A DNA stretch of 64,000 nucleotides from Croceicoccus naphthovorans (lineage in GTDB: Bacteria; Pseudomonadota; Alphaproteobacteria; Sphingomonadales; Sphingomonadaceae), in assembly GCF_001028705.1 (NCBI RefSeq), contig NZ_CP011770.1, positions 1,863,501 to 1,927,500 of the forward strand, given 5' to 3'. This document shows positions 57,120 to 64,000 of this stretch, in pieces (positions within the stretch are counted from its first letter, which is position 1; every line of letters begins with the position of its first letter). The translations under genes and the position numbers were made by a program. The notes beneath the pieces were generated by a model, which was not told the origin of the DNA, made no database searches, and was given only the letters and a program-made list of their open reading frames with translations.

Positions 57120-58300
57120 TGGTGCCCATATCACAAGCCGAATGGGTCCACCGCAAGGACATTGCCGCGCTGGTCGCGGCGCTGGGTGCTGACGAATGCC
57201 GTTATGTCGGCGGCTGCGTGCGCGATGCGCTGATGGGGCATGAGGCGCATGACGTAGACATCGCCACGCGCCATCACCCGGACCGGGTTGTTGCCATCCT
57301 GAAAGATGCGGGCATCCGGACGGTTCCCACCGGCCTGGAACATGGCACGGTGACGGCGGTGCTGGATGGCGGTCCAGTCGAGATTACGACGCTGCGCTGC
57401 GATGTAGAGACCGATGGACGCCGCGCGACCGTGCGCTTCGCATCCGAATGGAAAGACGATGCCGCCCGGCGCGACTTTACGATCAACGCGTTGTATCTGC
57501 ACCCGACAACGCTGGACATCTCGGACTATTTTGGCGGGCTGGACGATCTGGACGACAGGCGCGTGCGGTTCATCGGCGATGCCCGTCAGCGGATTGCCGA
57601 GGATCACTTGCGCATCCTCCGCTATTTCCGGTTTCACGCCCGCTTTGGCTCCGAACCGCCCGATGCAGAGGCAATTGCCGCGTGCAGGGAACTGGCCGCA
57701 ACGCTAAAGGGCCTGTCGCGCGAACGAGTAGGTTGGGAACTGCAGAACCTGCTCGCCTTGCCCGATCCCGCACCGACCGTCGCGCGGATGGCGGATCTTG
57801 GCGTGCTCAAGGTGGTTCTCCCAGAGGCGGGCGCGGTGCAGATCGATCGTCTAGCCCGCCTGATCAGTGCCGAGCGTGAGGGCCGCATTGCGCCCGATCC
57901 GATCCGACGTTTGGCCGCGCTCTTGCCGCCCGATCCGGCCCTAGCCGAACAGGTCGCGTCACGGCTGCGGCTGTCGAACGCGCAGAAGAAGCGCATCAAG
58001 CTGGCGACCATGCGGAACGACGCCGATGCGGTGAACCCGCGCGGGCTTGCCTATCGTGAGGGGCTTGAGGTCGCGCGCGACCGGTTGCTGCTGCTGGGCG
58101 AACCGGTGAACACCATCGCCAATTGGGAGTTGCCCGCCTTGCCGATCAAGGGCGGCGATATCGTCGCGGCGGGTGTCGGCGCGGGGCCGGATGTCGCGAA
58201 AGTGCTGCGCGCAGTGGAAACCCGCTGGATCGCAAATGGTTTTCCCGATGAAGCGCAGACCCGCGCTTTCATGGCCGAAGAGATCGCCAACCTTGGATGA
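57119..58300 (+). CDS. cca: CCA tRNA nucleotidyltransferase
   Basis: 393 aa from ATG 57119. Class II nucleotidyltransferase: RYVGGCVRDALMGHEAHDVD with GG and DxD metal residues, TVPTGLEHGTVTAVLDG, RRDFTINALYL, and HLRILRYFRFHARFG. C-terminal helical part LRLSNAQKKRIKLATMRN. Adds or repairs the 3'-CCA of tRNA, or one part of it. Terminates the acetyltransferase-DUF1285-Nudix run. Confidence 0.95.
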   Translation: MVPISQAEWVHRKDIAALVAALGADECRYVGGCVRDALMGHEAHDVDIATRHHPDRVVAILKDAGIRTVPTGLEHGTVTAVLDGGPVEITTLRCDVETDGRRATVRFASEWKDDAARRDFTINALYLHPTTLDISDYFGGLDDLDDRRVRFIGDARQRIAEDHLRILRYFRFHARFGSEPPDAEAIAACRELAATLKGLSRERVGWELQNLLALPDPAPTVARMADLGVLKVVLPEAGAVQIDRLARLISAEREGRIAPDPIRRLAALLPPDPALAEQVASRLRLSNAQKKRIKLATMRNDADAVNPRGLAYREGLEVARDRLLLLGEPVNTIANWELPALPIKGGDIVAAGVGAGPDVAKVLRAVETRWIANGFPDEAQTRAFMAEEIANLG

Positions 58301-58348
58301 TCAGGCCGGTCAGGCTGTAGAAAGCAGGGCGTCGCTAAACGGAAAGGC

Positions 58349-59005
58349 GTGAACACCATCGTCGAATTCCTGCAACAGCTTCCCTACGGCGACATGCTTG
58401 CCGACAAGCCTGCACTGGCGCTCGCGCTGATTGCACTGTGCGTGGCTATGGTTGGCGGGGCGCTCATGAAGGTCATGCCCAAATCGGGCGCGCTGTTGCG
58501 CGGGCTGGGCAGTTTCGGGCTTGTTGCCGTACTGGTGCTTACGGTGATCGATCTGGCGCGGCTGAACCCGAACCTTGCCATGCCGCAGCTGGGCGTGCCC
58601 GAACAGATCGTCGATGGTGAGGAAACGCACATCCCGCTGGCCGGTGACGGTCACTACTGGATCGAGGCGGAGGTCAACGGACACCCCACCCGGTTCCTCG
58701 TCGATACCGGGGCGAGCCTGACCGCGATCTCTACCGAAACGGCGCAAGCTGCCGGGATCGAGGCGGAATCGATGATGGGCACGGTTCGGCTCGAGACGGC
58801 GAACGGAAGCGCGCCGGCGCAGCTGACGACGATCGAACGGCTGGAAACCGGAACGATTGCCGCGCGCGAACTGCGTGCGGTGATCGCGCCGACGATGAAC
58901 GGGATGAATGTGCTGGGGATGAACTTTCTCAGCCGCCTCGAACGCTGGAGCGTCGATAACGGAACGCTGATCCTCGTGCCCCACGAACCGCGCGTGGCCA
59001 GCTAG
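58349..59005 (+). CDS. retropepsin-like aspartic protease, membrane anchored (clan AA, TIGR02281 type)
   Basis: 218 aa from GTG 58349. Two N-terminal hydrophobic helices (ALALALIALCVAMVGGALMK, and SFGLVAVLVLTVIDLARLN), then a single retropepsin-type domain with DTG at 119-121 in PTRFLVDTGASLTAISTETA and the C-terminal VLGMNFLSRLERW. A dimer would be needed for activity. Periplasm-facing location inferred. Confidence 0.9.
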   Translation: MNTIVEFLQQLPYGDMLADKPALALALIALCVAMVGGALMKVMPKSGALLRGLGSFGLVAVLVLTVIDLARLNPNLAMPQLGVPEQIVDGEETHIPLAGDGHYWIEAEVNGHPTRFLVDTGASLTAISTETAQAAGIEAESMMGTVRLETANGSAPAQLTTIERLETGTIAARELRAVIAPTMNGMNVLGMNFLSRLERWSVDNGTLILVPHEPRVAS

Positions 59006-59586
59006 CGTCGACCGGTGGCGATGGCCCCCACGGGATAGCCGCCGCCCGCGCGAAGGTAGGCATTTTCCCCTGCTGTGTCGGCACGGCCCAAAGCATCGTT
59101 GCGCATGGGGAAACGTCCGAAGTGGCCGACCACATTGCGGTGGCCGCGTGCGAAGTCCGCTATAGCCTGCACCTCATCCACAAGCCCCGCGAAAAGCGCG
59201 ACGCTGCGATCCTGCAATGCGCTATCTTCGGCGTGCATCAGCGGCATGTAGAAGAACTGCCTTTCCGACAGGGTCAGTACCTTGTCCGCCCCATGCTCCA
59301 GCCCCTCCAGAACGAGCGTCTGCGCTTTGCCATCGCCGGAAAAGGCACGAGCCTGTCCACGGAACACGTTGCGCGTGAACTGGTCGATCAGGATGATCAG
59401 GCCCAACCTGCCGCGCGGCTCCTGCGCCCAGTGGTTCAGATCGCCCGCGAGCGCTTCCTCGACAAGCGGGCCGAATTGCCGGCAGATCATCGCGTCGACT
59501 TCGGACCCGCCGTCGAACCACTGCGCTGGAGCGAGTTCACGAAACCAGAAGTCCAGCACCTCCAGCCACGGCTGTTCTACCGCCAC
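59002..59586 (-). CDS. DUF924 family protein
   Basis: 194 aa from GTG 59586, which lies 2 bp after the parC stop. DUF924 pattern: VLDFWFRELAPAQWFDGGSE, IILIDQFTRNVFRGQARAF, FFYMPLMHAEDSALQDRSVA, HRNVVGHFGRFPMRNDALGR and AYLRAGGGYPVG. Function unknown. The 4-bp tail overlaps the protease gene on the other strand. Confidence 0.88.
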   Translation of the reverse strand: MAVEQPWLEVLDFWFRELAPAQWFDGGSEVDAMICRQFGPLVEEALAGDLNHWAQEPRGRLGLIILIDQFTRNVFRGQARAFSGDGKAQTLVLEGLEHGADKVLTLSERQFFYMPLMHAEDSALQDRSVALFAGLVDEVQAIADFARGHRNVVGHFGRFPMRNDALGRADTAGENAYLRAGGGYPVGAIATGRR

Positions 59587-59588
59587 GA

Positions 59589-61895
59589 TCAGAACCGGTT
59601 GTCGCGCGGAAAGCCTTGCGGCGGCAGACGACCGGCGGCCCCACGCGCAACGCGCCATTGCCACATGTCGCTCTCGGTCCGGGTCCGTCCGCTGTCGCCG
59701 CCCATCTTCCACGAAAGGCCGTCTTCCAGCTTCAGGGTCGTCGCATCCGACAGGCCGCCGTCGCGATAGCGTTGCAGCTGCACGCCCTGCCCGCGGGTCA
59801 TTACAGGCAATTCCTCAAGGCTGAACATCACCAGCTTGCGATTGTCGCCGACGACCGCGACATGATCGTGATCCGCCGGAATTTCGCGCACGACCTTCAA
59901 CGTCACGCCCGGCTTCAGGTTCACAACCGCCCGCCCCTTGCGCGTTTCGGCCAGCAATTCATCCATACCCGCCGCAAATCCGCGCCCGTTGTTCGACGCC
60001 AGCAGCACCTGCCCCTTGGGCCGTGCCACCATCATCGCCACGATCGGCGCATTGGGATCGATGTCGAGCGTGGAGCGCACCGGCTCTCCAAAGCCGCGCC
60101 CACCGGGGAGCTTGTCCGCGCCCAGTGTGTAGAACCGCCCGTCCGCACTGGCGAGCAACAGCTTGTCGGTCGTCTGCGCATGGAGCGCAAAGGCGGGACC
60201 GTCGCCTTCCTTGAACTTGAATTCCGTATCGAGGTCCACGTGCCCGCGCATCCCACGGACCCAGCCGCGCTGCGACACGATCACCGTCACCGGCTCCTTC
60301 TCAATCATCGCGTCCATGCTGAATTCGACCATGGGCGAGGCCTCCGCAATCGTCGTGCGGCGGCGGCCAAGTTCAGTGTCTTCCGCATATTCCTTGCGCA
60401 AGGCATTGAGATCACGCTTTAGTCTGGTTCGCTGACGCGCCGGACTTTCGATCAGCTTGGCCAGGTCTTCACGCTCTGCCAGCAAGTCGTCGCGCTCACC
60501 CCGAAGCTGCATTTCCTCCAGCTTGCGCAGGGACCGCAAACGCATGTTGAGGATCGCCTCGGTCTGGCGGTCGGTCAGGCCGAATTCCGCCATCATCACC
60601 GGCTTCGGCTCGTCCTCGGTCCGGATAATCTCGATCACGCGGTCAAGGTTAAGGAAAGCAATGATATAGCCCTCGACCAGCTCCAGCCGCCTGTCGATCT
60701 GCTCCACCCGATGACGCGAGCGGCGCAGCAGGATCTCGATCTGCGCCGCGATCCAGTTGCGCAGCACTTCGCCCAGCCCCATCACCACCGGCGTGCGCCC
60801 ACCTCCTGACCCTACGTCGAGAACGTTGAGGTTGAGCGAGAACCGCGTTTCCAGATCGGTCAGCTTATACAAGCTTTCCTTGAGCAGTTCGGGATCGACA
60901 TTGCGGCTCTTGGGCACGAGCACGATACGGATATGCTCGTCACTCTCGTCGCGCACATCCTCAAGAATCGGCAGCTTGCGATCCGCGATCAGCGCCGCGA
61001 TCTGCTCGATCAATCGGCCCTTCTGGACCTGATAGGGTATTTCGCTGATGACCAGTTGCCACTGGCCACCACCCAGCCGTTCGATCCCGGCGTCGCGATC
61101 CTCGGCCTTGTCCGCCTCTGCCGCATGGAACCGCCCGCGCACGCGGAACGATCCCTTGCCGGTTTCATAGGCGTGGCTGACGATGTCCTTGCTGTCGACA
61201 ACGAGTCCGCCGGTGGCAAAATCCGGCCCCTGAAACACCTCCATCAACTCGGCATGTTCGGTACGCGGATTGTCGATCAGTTTCAGCGTCGCGTCGATCA
61301 CCTCGGCCACGTTGTGGCTGGGAATGCTGGTCGCCATGCCCACGGCGATGCCGCTGGCCCCGTTGGCAAGCAGGTTCGGGAAGATGCCGGGGAAGATTTC
61401 AGGCTCTTCCTCCTCACCGTTGTATGTCGGGATGAAGTCGACGGTGCCTTCGTCCAGCCCCTGCATCAGGATGATGGCCGTGCGGGTCAGGCGCGCCTCG
61501 GTATAGCGATAGGCTGCGGCATTATCGCCGTCGATGTTGCCGAAGTTGCCTTGCCCTTCAACCAGCGGATAGCGCAGCGCGAAATCCTGCGCGAGGCGGA
61601 CCATCGCATCGTAAACGCTGGCATCGCCGTGCGGATGATACTTGCCGATCACGTCCCCGACGACGCGGGCGGACTTCTTGAAACCCGACTGCGGATCGAG
61701 CTTCAGCATCCGCATCGCCCACAGCAGCCGGCGATGAACCGGCTTCAGACCATCCCTAAGGTCTGGCAGGGAACGCGCTGTAATCGTTGACAAAGCATAG
61801 ACGAGATACCGCTCTGAAAGCGCGGCATCGAAGGGGGCGTCCACCAGCCTGTCAAAGGGATCGGGTTCGGTCATGTCAGTCAGATCGTCAGCCAT
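59589..61895 (-). CDS. parC: DNA topoisomerase IV subunit A
   Basis: 768 aa from ATG 61895 (MADDLTDMTEPDPFDRLVDA). Catalytic Tyr131 in NAAAYRYTEARLT. The quinolone-determining region reads HPHGDASVYDAMVRLAQDF, where the position equal to E. coli ParC Ser80 is Ala92 and Glu84 is Asp. GyrA-box-free C-terminal beta-pinwheel with several repeats (RGWVRGMRGHVDLDTEFKFK) supports ParC rather than GyrA. Decatenates replicated chromosomes. Confidence 0.95.
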   Translation of the reverse strand: MADDLTDMTEPDPFDRLVDAPFDAALSERYLVYALSTITARSLPDLRDGLKPVHRRLLWAMRMLKLDPQSGFKKSARVVGDVIGKYHPHGDASVYDAMVRLAQDFALRYPLVEGQGNFGNIDGDNAAAYRYTEARLTRTAIILMQGLDEGTVDFIPTYNGEEEEPEIFPGIFPNLLANGASGIAVGMATSIPSHNVAEVIDATLKLIDNPRTEHAELMEVFQGPDFATGGLVVDSKDIVSHAYETGKGSFRVRGRFHAAEADKAEDRDAGIERLGGGQWQLVISEIPYQVQKGRLIEQIAALIADRKLPILEDVRDESDEHIRIVLVPKSRNVDPELLKESLYKLTDLETRFSLNLNVLDVGSGGGRTPVVMGLGEVLRNWIAAQIEILLRRSRHRVEQIDRRLELVEGYIIAFLNLDRVIEIIRTEDEPKPVMMAEFGLTDRQTEAILNMRLRSLRKLEEMQLRGERDDLLAEREDLAKLIESPARQRTRLKRDLNALRKEYAEDTELGRRRTTIAEASPMVEFSMDAMIEKEPVTVIVSQRGWVRGMRGHVDLDTEFKFKEGDGPAFALHAQTTDKLLLASADGRFYTLGADKLPGGRGFGEPVRSTLDIDPNAPIVAMMVARPKGQVLLASNNGRGFAAGMDELLAETRKGRAVVNLKPGVTLKVVREIPADHDHVAVVGDNRKLVMFSLEELPVMTRGQGVQLQRYRDGGLSDATTLKLEDGLSWKMGGDSGRTRTESDMWQWRVARGAAGRLPPQGFPRDNRF

Positions 61896-62036
61896 CAACC
61901 CACGCGGATAGCAGGCCGCGAAGGCCGCGCAAACGCGAAGCCCGACACCATCCACGATTGCAATTACGCGCAGTCACGTGCCGTTCATCCTCACGAGCAG
62001 AGATTACGGCGAAATTATGGCATAAAGGAGATAGAA

Positions 62037-62936
62037 ATGCGGCGGATAGACTTGGCAAAGTTGGCTGCTGGCCCGGTTCTTGTCCTTGTCGTGACCGGCT
62101 GTGAGAGCGGTGGACGCGTGAGCGACAGTTCCGAAATGACCTCTGCCGACATTGCCGAGCCCGCTGCCGTCGAAGAGCGCATGAACGCCGGCGAAGATTC
62201 ATCCGCAGATGAGATTGCGGTCTCTCTTCCCAAGATCGCCTATGTCTACAGCTTCGGCTATCGCCTTTCCCCAAATGCGATTGCGCCGCTCCAGATGGCG
62301 CAGGCCGACTTGTGCGAAGCGCAGGGTCCGCGCACCTGCCGCATCCTCGATATGCGGCAAGCGGGGATGGAAGGGCAGTTCTCATCCGGCTCGCTTACCC
62401 TCGCCGTTGCTGCCCCGCAGGCCCGGGCGTTCGGGGCGAAGCTCATGACACTCGCCGATGATGCGGGCGGATCGCAGATTTCAAGCGCGATCGGCGGCGA
62501 AGACCTGTCGAAACAGATCGTCGATACCGAAGCCCGCGTCCGCGCCCGTACCATTCTGCGCGACCGGTTGCTGGAAGTGCTGGCCACGCGCAAGGGCACC
62601 GTGGCCGAGCTGGTTGAAGCGGAGCGCGCCGTCGCGCGGGTGAATGAGGAGATCGACCAAGCGAAGGGCTGGCTGGCCGAGATGCGCCAACGCGTCGATT
62701 ACAGCAGGATGGAAATCACCTACCGTTCCGGGATGCCTGAAACCGGCGGCTTCATGACCCCGGTGCGACAAGCAATTTCGAGCATCGCCGCGATCCTTGG
62801 CAATATGCTGGCCTTTGCGGTTGTCGCGCTGACGGTTCTGCTTCCGCTCGGCCTTGTCGGGTGGGCCGTCTGGCGGCTGGTGCGCCGATTGCGCCATGCA
62901 GAGGGCACCGCGCTCGAAAATCCACGATCGCCATGA
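62037..62936 (+). CDS. DUF4349 domain lipoprotein
   Basis: 299 aa. Lipobox VVTGC at residues 18-22. DUF4349 pattern: IAYVYSFGYRLSPNAIAPLQ, MEGQFSSGSLTLAVAAPQAR, EDLSKQIVDTEARVRARTIL, then a coiled coil (LVEAERAVARVNEEIDQAKG) and MRQRVDYSRMEITY. One C-terminal transmembrane helix (LAFAVVALTVLLPLGLVGWA) and a basic tail. A perfect ribosome site AAAGGAGAT precedes ATG 62037. Function unknown. Confidence 0.9.
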   Translation: MRRIDLAKLAAGPVLVLVVTGCESGGRVSDSSEMTSADIAEPAAVEERMNAGEDSSADEIAVSLPKIAYVYSFGYRLSPNAIAPLQMAQADLCEAQGPRTCRILDMRQAGMEGQFSSGSLTLAVAAPQARAFGAKLMTLADDAGGSQISSAIGGEDLSKQIVDTEARVRARTILRDRLLEVLATRKGTVAELVEAERAVARVNEEIDQAKGWLAEMRQRVDYSRMEITYRSGMPETGGFMTPVRQAISSIAAILGNMLAFAVVALTVLLPLGLVGWAVWRLVRRLRHAEGTALENPRSP

Positions 62937-63035
62937 CTGATCGAAGCTGCGCCTCGCCCCGTCCTATGCGGCGGAACGTGAGCAAGTCGGCTCCGTTGGT
63001 CAGGCAAATAGACACGCAGATCACTGGAGACCACT

Positions 63036-63599
63036 ATGACCCGCAAGGTTCTTATCATCGCCACCAATGGCTTCGAACAATCGGAGCTTCTGGAACCGCG
63101 CAAGGCGCTCGAAAACGCCGGCATTGAAACTACGCTCGCCAGCCCGGAAAGTGGCAGCATCAAGGGTTGGAACAAGAAAGACTGGGGCAAGAGCGTGGAT
63201 GTCGACTGCTCGGTCAGTTCGGTTTCTGTCGACCAGTTCGATGGATTGATGTTGCCCGGAGGACAGATGAACCCGGACATCCTGCGCATGAATGAAAAGG
63301 TTGTAGATCTTGTCAGGCAGTTTGCGGCCAGCGGAAAGCCGGTCGCGGCTATCTGTCATGCTCCATGGTTGCTGGCCGAGGCGGATCTTCTCCGCGGGAA
63401 AACGGTGACCGGCTGGCCCTCGATACGAACCGACCTCAAAAACGCAGGCGGTATCGTGAAGGAGCAGGAAGTCGCTATCGACGGCAACCTGATTACAAGC
63501 CGCAACCCGGACGACATTCCGGCTTTCAGCAAAGCGCTTATTTCGGCGCTTGAAGGTAGCAGCGTTGCCCAATCGCCCGAGCTCGAAACGGCGCACTAA
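63036..63599 (+). CDS. DJ-1/PfpI family type 1 glutamine amidotransferase-like protein
   Basis: 187 aa. PfpI/YhbO pattern: KVLIIATNGFEQSELLEPRK, FDGLMLPGGQMNPDILRMNE, and the nucleophile Cys in PVAAICHAPWLLAEADLLRG, followed by VTGWPSIRTDLKNAGG. Such proteins act as deglycases, chaperones or proteases in stress; activity here not known. GGAG lies 7 bp before the ATG. Confidence 0.92.
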   Translation: MTRKVLIIATNGFEQSELLEPRKALENAGIETTLASPESGSIKGWNKKDWGKSVDVDCSVSSVSVDQFDGLMLPGGQMNPDILRMNEKVVDLVRQFAASGKPVAAICHAPWLLAEADLLRGKTVTGWPSIRTDLKNAGGIVKEQEVAIDGNLITSRNPDDIPAFSKALISALEGSSVAQSPELETAH

Positions 63600-63624
63600 A
63601 CACGCTGAATCACAGCATTCGCCC

Positions 63625-63633
63625 TGTGGATAA
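63625..63633 (-). promoter_or_regulatory. DnaA-box-like 9-mer
   Basis: TTATCCACA on the minus strand, after the PfpI-like gene. Single site, so significance is doubtful. Confidence 0.3.
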
Positions 63634-63637
63634 CCAT

Positions 63638-63671
63638 GCCCCGGCAGCCGCCAATCGGCTGTCGGGCCTTT
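63638..63671 (+). terminator. terminator-like hairpin after the PfpI-like gene
   Basis: 11-bp stem CCCGGCAGCCG / CGGCTGTCGGG with one G-T pair, loop CCAAT, then CCTTTGG. Weak T-run. Confidence 0.65.
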
Positions 63672-63824
63672 GGTGCCAGCCGTGACGCGACTCGCTTCCG
63701 GACATTGCCCGAGTCGCAGCTTGGTCGAAGCGTTGTTAACCATTTGCGTTAGACATGATAATTTTATTGCGGCGCCACCCGCATTTGCGGGAACCAAATC
63801 AATTATCGTTTATTTTCAATTGAC

Positions 63825-63840
63825 TGTGATCAAGGTCACA
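63825..63840. promoter_or_regulatory. CRP/FNR-family operator-like palindrome
   Basis: TGTGATCAAGGTCACA fits the CRP consensus TGTGA-N6-TCACA exactly, in an AT-rich region with no gene downstream inside the window. Target gene lies beyond 64000 if it is used on the plus strand. Confidence 0.55.
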
Positions 63841-64000
63841 GACACTTGGGAACGCTCAATCCCAATATGGGGCACACCTGAAAGCCGGGTTGAATCAATG
63901 GCTTTAACTAGAGGATATTAATGGCCTAAGGTACAAACCTTAAAGGGCCAGTAGATCGAATACTGAAGTAGCAAGTCGGGGGGCACGCTGCTTAGCCAAG

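Larger units (their letters stand above)
63600..64000. other. gene-free region, 401 bp
   Basis: Contains the DnaA-like 9-mer, the hairpin at 63638-63671, an AT-rich stretch (63740-63830), a CRP-type palindrome at 63825-63840 and a small hairpin TAAGGT-ACAA-ACCTTA near 63935. The short open frames have no ribosome site or protein character. It is probably the promoter region of a gene beyond the window. Confidence 0.6.

Overview
The window is a GC-rich alphaproteobacterial chromosome segment. It most likely comes from the Sphingomonadales, in or near the Erythrobacteraceae. The signs are the atpHAGDC operon with a very short epsilon subunit, a solitary CcrM (GANTC) methyltransferase next to rnhB, split glycine decarboxylase genes gcvPA/gcvPB, three-gene proton-translocating transhydrogenase, and DUF1285/Nudix/cca and DUF1643 gene neighbourhoods. 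No tRNA, rRNA, CRISPR array or prophage was seen. The organism assignment is inference from gene content.

Layout. 1-6.2 kb: the end of an unknown membrane protein, then atpHAGDC, a clear intrinsic terminator and a convergent HNH gene. 6.2-12.8 kb: an EamA-family transporter gene cut in two by a 5,706-bp IS1595-type transposon (6729-12434) with matching inverted repeats and an 8-bp target duplication (ATTCCTGA). The transposon carries passenger genes: a membrane protein, a 48-aa protein and a DUF3800 gene. The DUF3800 gene is itself split by a 3,179-bp IS66-family element (7612-10790, target duplication GGAAGGGC) that carries a fourth, translationally coupled gene. Removing each element with one duplication copy restores an intact frame.

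12.9-29.1 kb: a surface-polysaccharide island. It holds a GT2 transferase, two tandem GT-C-like membrane proteins, rmlACDB on the minus strand, two more glycosyltransferases, an RgpF-like protein, a Wzx-type flippase, a putative WavQ-like transferase, a WbqC-like protein, a sulfotransferase and a DegT aminotransferase. RmlA and RmlB can supply dTDP-4-keto-6-deoxyglucose both for rhamnose and for a predicted dTDP-4-amino sugar. The distal part is AT-richer, which suggests transfer.

29.2-64 kb: mostly core genes. These are an isolated cpaF, a transporter and methyltransferases, a tandem glycine riboswitch driving gcvT-gcvH-methyltransferase-gcvPA-gcvPB, a dGTPase-like gene, a racemase, a secreted subtilase, pntB/pntAB/pntA with a 40-aa oxidase subunit IV-like gene, an atypical NtrC-like regulator, folP, ccrM (promoter region with six GANTC sites and a consensus DnaA box), rnhB, a PQQ sugar dehydrogenase lipoprotein, an acetyltransferase-DUF1285-Nudix-cca run, a retropepsin-like protease, parC-DUF924, a DUF4349 lipoprotein and a DJ-1/PfpI protein. 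The last 400 bases hold no gene but contain a perfect CRP-type palindrome.

The strongest observations are the nested transposon structure and the regulatory architecture upstream of ccrM. The least understood coding content is the polysaccharide island and the transposon passenger genes.
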